A stretch of DNA of 64,000 bases from Rhizobiaceae bacterium (GTDB taxonomy: Bacteria; Pseudomonadota; Alphaproteobacteria; Rhizobiales; Rhizobiaceae), in assembly GCA_014238155.1 (NCBI GenBank), contig JABABQ010000032.1, positions 62,001-126,000 on the forward strand, in the 5' to 3' direction. This document shows positions 16,923 to 25,373 of the stretch, piece by piece. The position numbers were made by a program, and so were the translations under genes. Numbering within the stretch: position 1 is the stretch's first letter; each line of letters opens with the position of its first letter. The notes under the pieces were generated by a model. It had not been told where the DNA came from and did not search any database. It saw only the letters and a program-made list of their open reading frames with translations.

Positions 16923-17111
16923 TGAGACCCAACTCTCCTCCAGTCATTTGGAGAATTCGTCGATTTGTTTTTGACCTTATGCTGCCTGTTTTTGCAACAC
17001 CATTTTCATGGCGAACTCGTTGGGCGTGATATTGCCCAATGATGAGTGCGGTCTTTCTTCGTTGTAATCCTCCTTCCATTTGTTGATCTGATCACGTGCA
17101 TGCGGCAGCGA
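16923..17111 (-). pseudogene. Second IS3-family remnant (OrfB C-terminal end with element end)
   Basis: On the minus strand from 17111 the frame reads ARDQINKWKEDYNEERPHSS, then LGNITPNEFAMKM, and stops at 16977. That is the C-terminal end of an IS3-family OrfB integrase (consensus DYN..RPHSSLG..TP.EF). About 50 bp further, TGAGACCC at 16923 has the TGA-starting form of an IS3 terminal repeat. Everything upstream of the fragment, including the catalytic core, is gone. It belongs to a different IS3 subgroup from the remnant at 15889-16134. Confidence 0.85.
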
Positions 17112-17394
17112 CAACACGAGTTTCCTTTAGCTGATTGGGTAAATTGAAACCAAGACCGTACGGCTATGTGCAGACCTAGTGAACACCTACGGCTCATGTT
17201 ACCGCAAGCAGCGATGAGCGCTCGGCTCGCGCTTGTGAGCAAACCTGCGCGGCTTCCTGGCCAACCCAACTGGCGATCAAAATGGTCGATCTCCAGCTGG
17301 CCTATGAAGCAAACTCACGCAATGTACGAGTCTTAGCCAACGCCACATTTCCGTGCTAAGCTTTCCGCACAATGAAATCAAAGTGGATGGGTAG
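17112..17394. other. Intergenic stretch, nothing recognised
   Basis: 283 bp with only short open frames and no similarity I can name, between the IS3 fragment and the NTF2-like gene. Confidence 0.4.
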
Positions 17395-17757
17395 ATGTCC
17401 GACATAGACCAGATAAAAGCATTCGACAGTGGTATAGCCGAAGCAATCAATATGAATGATGCCGCCGCCACGGCAACGTATTACGCTGATGACGCCGCGA
17501 TCCACCCACCTGGTGCCGGGCGCATAGACGGCAAAGATGCGATCCAGGCCTACTGGCAAGCCGCCATTGATGCAGGCCTCAGTGAGGTCAGTATTGTGGC
17601 CAGTTCGGTCGATATTAATGGCGACAGTTCAATTTCGGTTGGGACGCTTTCTGGAAAGATGGGAGATGCCGCGCTTACAGGGAAATACATCGTTGTTGGC
17701 AAGAAAACTGACGAGGGCTGGAAAATGGTTCAAGACATTTGGAACTTTGACGCCTAA
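17395..17757 (+). CDS. SnoaL/DUF4440-like (NTF2 fold) protein
   Basis: A 120-residue protein with the small NTF2-like fold. It shows AIEAIN-type opening (GIAEAINMNDAAATATYYADDAAIHPPG, residues about 13-40), a GKDAIQAYWQAAID middle and a GWKMVQDIWNFD ending, all typical of DUF4440/SnoaL-like proteins, which include ketosteroid isomerase relatives and proteins of unknown function. GGATGGG precedes the ATG at 17395. No catalytic role can be assigned. Confidence 0.82.
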   Translation: MSDIDQIKAFDSGIAEAINMNDAAATATYYADDAAIHPPGAGRIDGKDAIQAYWQAAIDAGLSEVSIVASSVDINGDSSISVGTLSGKMGDAALTGKYIVVGKKTDEGWKMVQDIWNFDA

Positions 17758-17758
17758 A

Positions 17759-17926
17759 TCAGTTCGCGGTGACACTCTTTGCTGAAACGATCTGGGTACG
17801 GTCGCCTGTACTCAGATCGGATTTGGCTCGTTCGTTATCAAATGTCCGGACCAACTCCCTTGCCCTGCGTGTAGCTCGCGCCCTGATCCGGGTTGCGGTC
17901 TCTTCAAGTGTGGTGTCTTGCGACAT
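17759..17926 (-). CDS. Small hypothetical protein (doubtful)
   Basis: A 55-residue frame rich in Arg, Thr and Glu (MSQDTTLEETATRIRARATR...). It starts at an ATG at 17926 without a clear ribosome binding site and ends two bases past the convergent NTF2-like gene. The frame continues 46 codons upstream of that ATG. No family recognised; it may not be a real gene. Confidence 0.25.
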   Translation of the reverse strand: MSQDTTLEETATRIRARATRRARELVRTFDNERAKSDLSTGDRTQIVSAKSVTAN

Positions 17927-18167
17927 GCGCGCATGGGAAGCCAAAACCGATGCCTTGTCAGACCAACCGCACCTTGGGATGTTTTTCCTCTGTGGCGTCC
18001 TGCACACGGTGCATAGTGTGGTTCGATCTGCATGAACGCCAGCAAAGCCAAAATAACATTGCAAAACTTTTCGTCGTTAAGTAGAATTTTGGTTCAACGT
18101 CAAACCCAAGCAGATTTGATCTGAAATTCATGGGAACCGACGTCTCAGCACATCGAGCGAGTATACA

Positions 18168-19394
18168 TTGCAGACAAGCCCGTTGGTTCAGAACATCGCT
18201 GATTGGCTGTATCGACGGGCGCTGGTGTCTGCTGATGTTGAGGCCACGGTAGGTGGGCTGGGCGAAAAACTGCTCGCTGGTGGCATTCCGGTCAGCCGTA
18301 TCAATGTCGGCGCCATGATGCTGCACCCTGTCCTGGGCGCGGTTGACGTGACCTGGGACGCCAAGACCGCGAAAGTCACCTCGCAGGCGGTGGCGCGGTC
18401 TGTTACAACAAGCGACGCGTTTCGAAATGCGCCGTTCTTTAATATGGCTCTAGACAATGTCAGGTTCGAACGGTTCGTTCTGCAAGACGAAAACGTTCGC
18501 AAGAGATATCCCATTTTTGAAAGGTTGTGGGCGCAGGGGATCACCGACTACGTCGCATTTTCCGAGACATTCGGCCAGGACCGAAAATTCGATTGGGCGA
18601 AGTTGCCGTCAAGTGCGGAAGGCGCGTATCTGTCCTACTCGACCAAGCGCCTTTCCGGTTTCGACGCGGATGAGATTGCAAGACTAGCAGAGCTTTCATT
18701 GCCTTTTTCCCTGGCGTTGAAGGTGGCGTTCGACAAGATGTTGTCACTTACGCTCTTGCAGACCTACCTGGGCAAAACGCCCGGGACAAATGTCTTTTCA
18801 GGGGATACTTCACGAGGCGATGGGCGGATTATCGACTGCATCTTGTGGTACAGCGATTTGCGCAACTCGACATCTCTCGCCGCCTCTATCGAGTTAGATG
18901 ACTATCTGACATTGATGAACGAATATTATACCTGCACTGCCGGGGCAACACTTGATCATGGCGGAGAGGTTCTGAAGTTCATTGGAGATGGCATATTGGC
19001 CATCTTTCCCTATGATGAACAAGCTCGCCCTCCGCAGGATATGGCGAATGCAGCAATCATGACGGCTAAAGACGCGATTGCCCGAAATTCCAACAATAAC
19101 GCCCGTCGCAAAGATCTGGGTCTGGATCCTTTGAGCTTCGGGATCGGACTGCACGTCGGCCAGGTCATGTTTGGAAATGTCGGAACCGAAGAGCGGCTGG
19201 ACATGACCGTTACCGGCCCTGCTGTAAACGAAGTGACACGGTATGAATCGCTAACTAAGGATCTGGACGCGCAGATCTTGACGTCCGCGGAATTCAAAGC
19301 TTTTTACGATGGTCCACTACAAACATTTGGAATGCAGACATTGAAGGGCCTAGAGACTGAGATGGAAGTTTTTGGAGTGCCTACTTGTGAATAA
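18168..19394 (+). CDS. Soluble class III adenylate/guanylate cyclase
   Basis: A 408-residue cytoplasmic protein with no membrane helix. The N-terminal 215 residues (VQNIADWLYRRAL..., GGLGEKLLAGGIPVSRINVG, LHPVLGAVDVTW) match the sensor-like region found before the cyclase domain in a soluble alphaproteobacterial cyclase group. The C-terminal catalytic domain has the metal Asp residues in LWYSDLRNSTSLA (230) and FIGDGILAIFP (274), and MTVTGPAVNEVTRYESL as the transition-state region. The start is TTG at 18168; an ATG 38 bases upstream is in another frame. It differs in architecture from the membrane cyclase at 12786. Confidence 0.9.
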   Translation: MQTSPLVQNIADWLYRRALVSADVEATVGGLGEKLLAGGIPVSRINVGAMMLHPVLGAVDVTWDAKTAKVTSQAVARSVTTSDAFRNAPFFNMALDNVRFERFVLQDENVRKRYPIFERLWAQGITDYVAFSETFGQDRKFDWAKLPSSAEGAYLSYSTKRLSGFDADEIARLAELSLPFSLALKVAFDKMLSLTLLQTYLGKTPGTNVFSGDTSRGDGRIIDCILWYSDLRNSTSLAASIELDDYLTLMNEYYTCTAGATLDHGGEVLKFIGDGILAIFPYDEQARPPQDMANAAIMTAKDAIARNSNNNARRKDLGLDPLSFGIGLHVGQVMFGNVGTEERLDMTVTGPAVNEVTRYESLTKDLDAQILTSAEFKAFYDGPLQTFGMQTLKGLETEMEVFGVPTCE

Positions 19395-19571
19395 GTCCAT
19401 CAGATTTAAGATTTAATATTCGGTCAAGCGTCATTGCGAACGGTCTGTTCCAGAATTCCCCATTCGCGATAAAATCAGTCAATCGCCAGCGACTAAAGTA
19501 AGCAGAAAAGTAAGAACATATTTTTCGCTAATTATTTAGGTCTTTTATATCAATATAATACCGTGTGTATG

Positions 19572-19647
19572 TGGTGGGTCTGGAGGGACTCGAACCCCCA
19601 ACCAAGCGGTTATGAGCCGCTGGCTCTAACCATTGAGCTACAGACCC
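19572..19647 (-). tRNA. tRNA-Ile2 (CAU anticodon; lysidine-type)
   Basis: 76 nt including an encoded CCA. The acceptor stem GGGTCTG pairs with CAGACCC; D arm GCTCAATGGTTAGAGC; anticodon stem-loop AGCGGCTCATAACCGCT with anticodon CAU; T arm GGGGGTTCGAGTCCCTC. The D-loop and anticodon arm resemble E. coli ileX more than elongator or initiator tRNA-Met, so tRNA-Ile2 (C34 changed to lysidine by TilS) is favoured; elongator tRNA-Met is the alternative. Confidence 0.9.
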
Positions 19648-19793
19648 GCATCCATGTGGACGCACCCGTCTGCTACCCCAATTTTAACGCGCCAACAAGG
19701 CGTTTCTGGCACCATAGAGGCGCAATTGGACACATTTGTCCCACAGTGCAAACCTATTGCTGCAACAATATTTTTAACCAGTTGGAGAAGTCC

Positions 19794-20519
19794 ATGAATA
19801 TTGCACCGATATTCGCCCTCGGCGCAGCGCTTGCACTACCACTCGCATCCAGCCCGGCGTGGGCGGACACGGCAAAGTCGGCGTTGATATCCGTTTCTGC
19901 GACGGGATCAGCAACAGCCACGCCGGACATTGCCCGAATGAATCTCTCTGTTCAAAGAGAGGCAAAAACCGCAAGAGCGGCATTGGATGCCAACAATACA
20001 GCCATGACTGAAATTCTCAAAAGTTTGCGAAATTCCGGCATCCAAGAACGAGATCTGCAGACCTCCAATTTTAACATTCAGCCCCGCTATCACTTCCCCA
20101 CGTCTTCTTCCAGCTCGCCAAAACTTCGTAAACTCGTTGGCTATGTCGTCACCAACAGCCTGACAGTACGGGTGCGTGATTTGATGAAGCTGGGTGCCAT
20201 TTTGGATAAAGCGGTCAGCCTTGGTGTTAACAGTGGCGGTGGAATTGCATTTTCAACCGAGAACCCTGCGCCAATCATCGAACAAGCGCGCACCAATGCG
20301 ATGGCGAAAGCAATCAGCAAAGCAAAAACACTGACCGAAGCTGCAGGTGTGAAACTGGGCCGGATTGTCGAGATATCAGAAACCAACCGGCAGCCTCCTC
20401 GCCCCCGCGCCATGGCGCGTATGCAAGGCACCGCGATCAGAAAAGTTGCGGTACCGGTTGCAAGCGGAGAAAACAGCTACTCCGTCAGCATCACTGTGAA
20501 ATGGGAACTGGATCAGTAA
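19794..20519 (+). CDS. SIMPL domain (DUF541) periplasmic protein, YggE-like
   Basis: A 241-residue exported protein. The signal peptide covers about residues 1-23 (ALGAALALPLASSPAWA), followed by the SIMPL fold: ISVSATGSATATPDIARM, LKSLRNSGIQERDLQTSNFN, GYVVTNSLTVRVRDL, and repeats of Ala-rich helix before LTEAAGVKLGRIVEISE. Relatives such as YggE reduce oxidative damage; the biochemical activity is unclear. GGAGAAG precedes the ATG at 19794. The frame is open upstream across the tRNA antisense strand, but that part is an artefact. Confidence 0.9.
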   Translation: MNIAPIFALGAALALPLASSPAWADTAKSALISVSATGSATATPDIARMNLSVQREAKTARAALDANNTAMTEILKSLRNSGIQERDLQTSNFNIQPRYHFPTSSSSSPKLRKLVGYVVTNSLTVRVRDLMKLGAILDKAVSLGVNSGGGIAFSTENPAPIIEQARTNAMAKAISKAKTLTEAAGVKLGRIVEISETNRQPPRPRAMARMQGTAIRKVAVPVASGENSYSVSITVKWELDQ

Positions 20520-20546
20520 CGTTTCGCAACTGCGTTCGATTGAGAC

Positions 20547-20579
20547 AAAAAAAAAGGGCGCGGAGGTTAATCCGCGCCC
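20547..20579 (-). terminator. Rho-independent terminator of the exported His/Arg-rich protein gene
   Basis: On the minus strand GGGCGCGGA and TCCGCGCCC form a perfect 9-bp stem with a 6-base loop followed by nine T. It is 32 bp past the stop codon at 20611. Confidence 0.93.
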
Positions 20580-20610
20580 AGTGCAGGTAGGAAGAAAAGT
20601 TGGTCAGAAC

Positions 20611-21003
20611 TTAACGACTTCTGACGAAGCGAAGTGGGCAGCGTTTGCTGTTGCCGAAGCCCATGATGACCCGTTCGCCCCATTTACGGCCGGACACGAT
20701 AATCCGGCGATGACCGACCCGAACGACGTGGGCGTGACGCAGGCCCTTGCGGCGTGCTTTGCGAACCGCCTTGCGGGGGCTGCAGCTGCGATGACGAGGA
20801 CGCTCCCAATGGTCATGACGGTCGTAACGGTCGTATCGACCGTGATGGCGGTACCCGCGGTCACCAAAACCGATGGAAAAACCCGGGCCACCGAAATAAA
20901 TGCCACCACGTACTTCTGCGCTGGCGGTTCCGCTGGTCGCGACAATGGCACCCATTGCAACGGTGCCTGCGACGATGAGTGATTTAATCTGAGAGTTAAA
21001 CAT
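20611..21003 (-). CDS. Small exported His/Arg-rich protein
   Basis: A 130-residue protein with a signal peptide (about 1-29, ending TASA), a short GGPGFSIGFG stretch, a His/Arg/Tyr-rich linker (RGYRHHGRYDRYDRHDHWERP) and a basic C-terminal domain SPRKAVRKARRKGLRHAHVV...IIVSGRKWG. Small exported proteins of this layout are common in Hyphomicrobiales; none has a function I know. The ATG at 21003 has a consensus AAAGGAGG site. Transcription ends at the strong terminator just downstream. The His-rich linker could bind metal (inference). Confidence 0.8.
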   Translation of the reverse strand: MFNSQIKSLIVAGTVAMGAIVATSGTASAEVRGGIYFGGPGFSIGFGDRGYRHHGRYDRYDRHDHWERPRHRSCSPRKAVRKARRKGLRHAHVVRVGHRRIIVSGRKWGERVIMGFGNSKRCPLRFVRSR

Positions 21004-21207
21004 GATGGGCCTCCTTTGGCTCAACCGGCTGCCTCAAATGACTGGTCTGAGAGGGGGGTGGGCAGCTGATGACACCAAATTGGCAAAGCGGCGCTGAACG
21101 ATTTTGGAACAGCCCGTTCATCCTCCGTTCAGACAACGGTATTTTTTATCTAATATGTTGAAAAAACTGAATTAAATAGACAGAATAATTCGTCAAAGCC
21201 AGTGGAA

Positions 21208-22083
21208 TTAGTACCCTGGAGCCCGTATGACTTTGGTAGGAACCTGGTCAAAAACTGCATCAGGTACAAAAAAATCAGCTGCCAATGGGGATTCGATGTC
21301 ATTGGCATAATTCGAGAAATCGCTGACACCGTTCTTCCGCAATATCAACTCATCGATGAAAAAATTGCCGGTGCAGGATTGGGCTTGTCGTGTCAGGATG
21401 CAATGCGCGGCATCCGCCAGGATTTCAGGCTTGCGACTCATCTTCACCATGGCATCGCCACCAAGTAAGTTTCGCACAGCAGCAGTATCGATGACGGTCA
21501 GCGGCCAAAGAGAATTGACGGCGATCGACAGTTTGGCAAATTCTTGCGCCATGCCAAGTGTGCACATGGACATACCGTATTTTGCCATTGTGTAGGCCAC
21601 ATGGGGCCCGAACCATTTGGGCGACATGTCCAGAGGTGGCGCGAGATTCAGGATATGTGCATTGGGTGACATTTTCAGATGTGGCAGGCAGGTCTTGGAC
21701 ACCAGAAACGTGCCACGCGTATTTACCTGATGCATTAGGTCAAAGCGCTTCATTTCGGTCATTTCGGTGGGGGTGAGCTGAATGGCGGAGGCGTTATTGA
21801 TACAGATATCAATTCCACCAAACGCCTCGACTGCGGCATTGACGGCGGCGTTGACCTGTTTTTCTTCACGAATGTCGCAGACCACCGGAAGGGCTTTGCC
21901 ACCGGCGGATTCGATTTTTTCAGCCGCGGTGAAAATAGTTCCCGGCAATTTTAGATGTGGTTCGGCAGTTTTAGCAGCGATTACCACATTGGCACCGTCC
22001 CGGGCAGCACGCAGCGCGATGGCGAGACCGATACCGCGCGATCCGCCTGACATAAATATGGTTTTGTCTTTCAAAGATGACAT
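21208..22083 (-). CDS. Short-chain dehydrogenase/reductase, HSDL2-like
   Basis: A 291-residue NAD(P)-dependent SDR. The Rossmann motif GGSRGIGLAIA is near the N terminus, NNAS (NNAG-like) at about 95, and the active-site YTMAK at about 158. The closest named relative by pattern is hydroxysteroid dehydrogenase-like 2 (APPLDMSPKWFGPHVAYTMAKYGMS, SLWPLTVIDTAA). The catalytic Ser before that segment is Ala here (NLAPPL rather than NLSPPL), which may weaken or alter activity. The ATG at 22083 has GAGGGG upstream. No operon partner is obvious. Confidence 0.88.
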   Translation of the reverse strand: MSSLKDKTIFMSGGSRGIGLAIALRAARDGANVVIAAKTAEPHLKLPGTIFTAAEKIESAGGKALPVVCDIREEKQVNAAVNAAVEAFGGIDICINNASAIQLTPTEMTEMKRFDLMHQVNTRGTFLVSKTCLPHLKMSPNAHILNLAPPLDMSPKWFGPHVAYTMAKYGMSMCTLGMAQEFAKLSIAVNSLWPLTVIDTAAVRNLLGGDAMVKMSRKPEILADAAHCILTRQAQSCTGNFFIDELILRKNGVSDFSNYANDIESPLAADFFVPDAVFDQVPTKVIRAPGY

Positions 22084-22186
22084 GCCAACCCCTCGCCTGT
22101 TTGCCTCCGGTATCACTCTAAAGATATGCGGGAGATAGGCAAAGCAGCCGGGGAAAGAAAATTGCCCTCCAAAAAGCCTGCAAAGA

Positions 22187-22609
22187 TCAGTTTAAATGTA
22201 GCACGATCTGGCGATTGTGGGGTCGAGAACGGTGCTCAAACAGATAGAGGCCCTGCCACGTACCCAAGAGCATGCCCCCTTGAGAAACCGGAATGCTGAG
22301 ACTGGTTTGGGTCAGCGCTGCTTTGATATGAGCGGGCATGTCGTCAGGCCCTTCAGCTGTATGGATCAACCAGCTCATTGCGGCATTATCACCTGGTGGT
22401 ACGAGTCGATGAAAGAAATTCTGCATATCCTGTTGAACGTCAGGGTCAGCGTTTTCCTGAATCAGCAGCGAACACGATGTGTGTCGAACGAAGACCGTCA
22501 ACAGAGCGACATCTACCCCTGCCCCACGGACAAAGCGCTCCGCCTTGGCGGTGAATTCCGTTAATCCGGGGCCGTTGGTCTGCAGAGAGATCATTTCCTG
22601 GTGTGACAT
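22187..22609 (-). CDS. YjbQ family protein (UPF0047, secondary thiamine-phosphate synthase type)
   Basis: A 140-residue single-domain protein. The hallmarks are FVRHTSCSLLIQENADP (residues about 41-57), a metal-binding His/Cys region, DNAAMSWLIHTAEGPDDMPAHIKAA and GTWQGLYLFEHRSRPHNRQI near the end. The family has weak thiamine-phosphate synthase activity in E. coli YjbQ; its true role is unknown. It lies 13 bp after the HlyU-like gene, probably co-transcribed. Confidence 0.92.
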   Translation of the reverse strand: MSHQEMISLQTNGPGLTEFTAKAERFVRGAGVDVALLTVFVRHTSCSLLIQENADPDVQQDMQNFFHRLVPPGDNAAMSWLIHTAEGPDDMPAHIKAALTQTSLSIPVSQGGMLLGTWQGLYLFEHRSRPHNRQIVLHLN

Positions 22610-22622
22610 GGACCAAGCAGCC

Positions 22623-22919
22623 TTAGCGAAAAATTGACTTACCCTGTTCCTTGATCACCTGTTGAGCCTTGCGGATGCAGGCGTCGTTGCACTCGTCGGT
22701 TGACGTGAACAGATCAGCACGGATGAATTGATGGGTTTGGGTTTCGCCATCGACTTCCATCGAAATGGTGCCAGCCAGCCTGTATTGAGCACCTTCTTTC
22801 ATCGGCGTGGGAGTAATCAGATATCCCTCGTGCTCCACAGCAGCACCAGCCGCCGCCTTGCCATCATTGTCATTCCCAGCACCGCCACCGCCGCCGAAAA
22901 GTTTTTTTAGGAAGGACAT
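22623..22919 (-). CDS. HlyU family protein
   Basis: A 98-residue protein: MSFLKKLFGG, a Gly/Ala-rich linker, then the conserved EHEGYLITPTPMKEGAQYRLAG and THQFIRADLFTSTDEC segments of the HlyU family (named after a Vibrio haemolysin regulator, but common in alphaproteobacteria where its role is not settled). AGGAGAA lies before the ATG at 22919. It is upstream of and likely co-transcribed with the YjbQ gene. Confidence 0.88.
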   Translation of the reverse strand: MSFLKKLFGGGGGAGNDNDGKAAAGAAVEHEGYLITPTPMKEGAQYRLAGTISMEVDGETQTHQFIRADLFTSTDECNDACIRKAQQVIKEQGKSIFR

Positions 22920-22982
22920 CGTTTCTCCTATTCTCGCCATTGCGAGCGCCCTGCAACGACCGCTATCGCTCGCCGCTGGCCG

Positions 22983-25061
22983 CTAGCTGTCCAGGAAGCT
23001 GCGCAGTTTGCGCGAGCGACTTGGATGTTTGAGTTTGCGTAGCGCTTTGGCCTCGATCTGACGAATGCGTTCGCGAGTCACGCTGAATTGCTGGCCGACT
23101 TCTTCAAGCGTATGGTCAGTATTCATGCCGATGCCAAAACGCATCCGCAAAACACGTTCTTCGCGCGGGGTCAGACTGGCCAGAACGCGGGTTGTGGTTT
23201 CGCGCAGATTTGACTGAATTGCCGCGTCGATTGGTAGAATGGCGTTCTTGTCCTCGATAAAATCGCCGAGATGGGAATCTTCCTCATCACCGATTGGCGT
23301 TTCCAGCGAAATCGGCTCCTTGGCTATTTTCAGCACTTTGCGCACTTTTTCCAGTGGCATGGCGAGCTTTTCAGACAATTCTTCCGGGGTCGGTTCACGA
23401 CCAATCTCGTGTAGCATCTGCCGGCTGGTGCGAACAATCTTGTTGATCGTTTCAATCATATGCACCGGAATACGGATGGTGCGGGCCTGATCGGCAATCG
23501 AACGTGTGATCGCCTGACGAATCCACCAGGTTGCATAGGTGGAGAACTTATAACCACGGCGATATTCAAACTTATCAACCGCCTTCATCAGGCCAATATT
23601 ACCCTCCTGGATTAGATCCAGGAATTGCAGTCCGCGGTTGGTGTATTTCTTGGCGATGGAAATCACCAATCGAAGGTTTGCCTCGACCATTTCCTTTTTG
23701 GCGATTCGGCTTTCGCGCTCGCCTTTTTGCACCTGATGCACGATGCGGCGGAATTCAGATGTTTCAAGGCCGGTCTCATGGCTCAGCATTTGGATATCGG
23801 CGCGCAATTCCTTGATTTCAGACTTCTCTCCAGCAACGAACTCTTTCCAGCCCTTGGCGCCCAGATTGGCAATCCGCCGCACCCAGTTTGGGTCCAGTTC
23901 GGCACCGCGATATTCTTCCAGAAAGTTTTCGCGTACAACGCCGTATTTTTCGGCCAAACGCATCAACCGACCCTCAGAAGATACCAGACGCTTGTTGATA
24001 TCATAGAGTTGTTCAACCAGGGCCTCGATACGATTATTATTCAGCATCAAGGACTTGACGCTTTCAATGATCTCTTCTTTCAGTTGTTTCAGACGACGGT
24101 CCTGACTTGGCGACAATTTGTCGTTGGTCATGCGTTTTTCTACGTACTGATCCTGAAGACGACGCAATTTTTTGTAGTTACCGGCGATTGAATCGAAAAT
24201 TTCCAAAACCTTCGGCTTCAGCTCTGCTTCCATCGCTGCCAGCGACAATGCAGCTTCGTCATCTTCGTCATCATCATCATCATCGTCGGAAGTGGTGTCT
24301 TCACCTGAATCTTCGCCCGGTGTAGAGTTTTTCAACGCTTCAACTGCTTCAACGGGATCTCGGCCTTCGGCGATTGCCTTTTTGCGGGCCAGTGCCTCAG
24401 GAGAATGTTCACCGCCCGATCCCTGACGTACAGCTTCGGCAACCGATGCTGGTGCGTTCGGGTTGACCGGCACGTTCTGCTTGGCATCGGGGCCAGCATA
24501 GGTGGCCTCCAGATCAATAATATCGCGAAGCAGAATATTTTCTTCGAGAAGTTCGTCGCGCCAGATAATGATTGCCTGGAAGGTCAGTGGGCTTTCGCAC
24601 AGTCCGGCAATCATGGTTTCACGGCCAGCTTCAATGCGCTTGGCAATTGCGATTTCACCTTCGCGGGACAGCAATTCAACCGATCCCATTTCACGCAAAT
24701 ACATGCGGACCGGGTCATCGGTGCGGTCGGTAGGTTCTTTTTTGGCTACTGTGGCCAGTGCCTTTTTGCCGGCTTCGACAATTTCAGTTGAAGCTTCTTC
24801 GGCGGGTTCTTCGGATTCTTCCTCTTCGACCACATTAATGCCCATTTCAGACAGCATCGACATCGTGTCTTCAATTTGATCGGGGCTAACTTCTTCGGAG
24901 GGCATGACCGCATTGAGTTGATCAACGGTAACAACACCGCGTTTTTTGGCGGCCCGGATCATTTTCTTCACGGCATCATTATTCAAATCGAGTAACGGGC
25001 GGTCGGCAGTTTGTTCGGATGCGTCAACAGTCGCTTTTTTTGCTGTAGCGGCTTTTGCCAT
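22983..25061 (-). CDS. rpoD: RNA polymerase primary sigma factor RpoD (sigma-70)
   Basis: A 692-residue housekeeping sigma factor. In order: region 1.1 at the N terminus ([20 protein letters not shown]), region 1.2 ([21 protein letters not shown]), a non-conserved region with an acidic run ([13 protein letters not shown], about 255-267), region 2 ([20 protein letters not shown]), region 3 ([11 protein letters not shown]) and region 4 ([16 protein letters not shown], with the [20 protein letters not shown] recognition helix). The ATG at 25061 begins [10 protein letters not shown] as in related species; the open frame extends 28 codons further without similarity. dnaG lies upstream in the same direction. 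A CtrA-type box sits about 140 bp before the start. Confidence 0.98.
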   Translation of the reverse strand: MAKAATAKKATVDASEQTADRPLLDLNNDAVKKMIRAAKKRGVVTVDQLNAVMPSEEVSPDQIEDTMSMLSEMGINVVEEEESEEPAEEASTEIVEAGKKALATVAKKEPTDRTDDPVRMYLREMGSVELLSREGEIAIAKRIEAGRETMIAGLCESPLTFQAIIIWRDELLEENILLRDIIDLEATYAGPDAKQNVPVNPNAPASVAEAVRQGSGGEHSPEALARKKAIAEGRDPVEAVEALKNSTPGEDSGEDTTSDDDDDDDEDDEAALSLAAMEAELKPKVLEIFDSIAGNYKKLRRLQDQYVEKRMTNDKLSPSQDRRLKQLKEEIIESVKSLMLNNNRIEALVEQLYDINKRLVSSEGRLMRLAEKYGVVRENFLEEYRGAELDPNWVRRIANLGAKGWKEFVAGEKSEIKELRADIQMLSHETGLETSEFRRIVHQVQKGERESRIAKKEMVEANLRLVISIAKKYTNRGLQFLDLIQEGNIGLMKAVDKFEYRRGYKFSTYATWWIRQAITRSIADQARTIRIPVHMIETINKIVRTSRQMLHEIGREPTPEELSEKLAMPLEKVRKVLKIAKEPISLETPIGDEEDSHLGDFIEDKNAILPIDAAIQSNLRETTTRVLASLTPREERVLRMRFGIGMNTDHTLEEVGQQFSVTRERIRQIEAKALRKLKHPSRSRKLRSFLDS

Positions 25062-25373
25062 AGGGATCTCTCTTAACCAGCGGGGCCTGAGCGGGTGTCG
25101 GGCCTGAATTTGAGCGACCGGGTCGGCAAAAAAATGAAAAAACATTTTTTCCAGTGCCGATTCGGCCAGCAGATTTTTCGCGCGGATATTACCCGCACGC
25201 TGTTAATTCCTGATTAACCCTGTCGGACTTCTTCAGTCATATCGCAGCACTTTTGGCTCGATTGGATGACAGGTGTTAATGGGCTTATGACGCGAAACCG
25301 GAAAAGTCGCAAGCCGCTTTCTCATCACAGCCTCTAAGTTAGGGCTAAATCACCCTATTTCCAGAAGAAAAGG
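25062..25373. other. rpoD-dnaG intergenic region
   Basis: 312 bp without a gene. It must contain the rpoD promoter. The only clear element is a CtrA-type box at 25203-25218. I see no convincing dnaG terminator. Confidence 0.5.
25203..25218. promoter_or_regulatory. CtrA-type box upstream of rpoD
   Basis: TTAATTCCTGATTAAC fits the CtrA consensus TTAA-N7-TTAAC exactly. It is about 142 bp before the rpoD start codon. Confidence 0.5.

Noticed and set aside
19563-19793. Open frame upstream of the SIMPL gene reading WRDSNPQPSGYEPLAL
   Set aside because: It is the antisense translation of the tRNA-Ile2 gene, a known artefact. The real gene starts at 19794 after a GGAGAAG site and a signal peptide.
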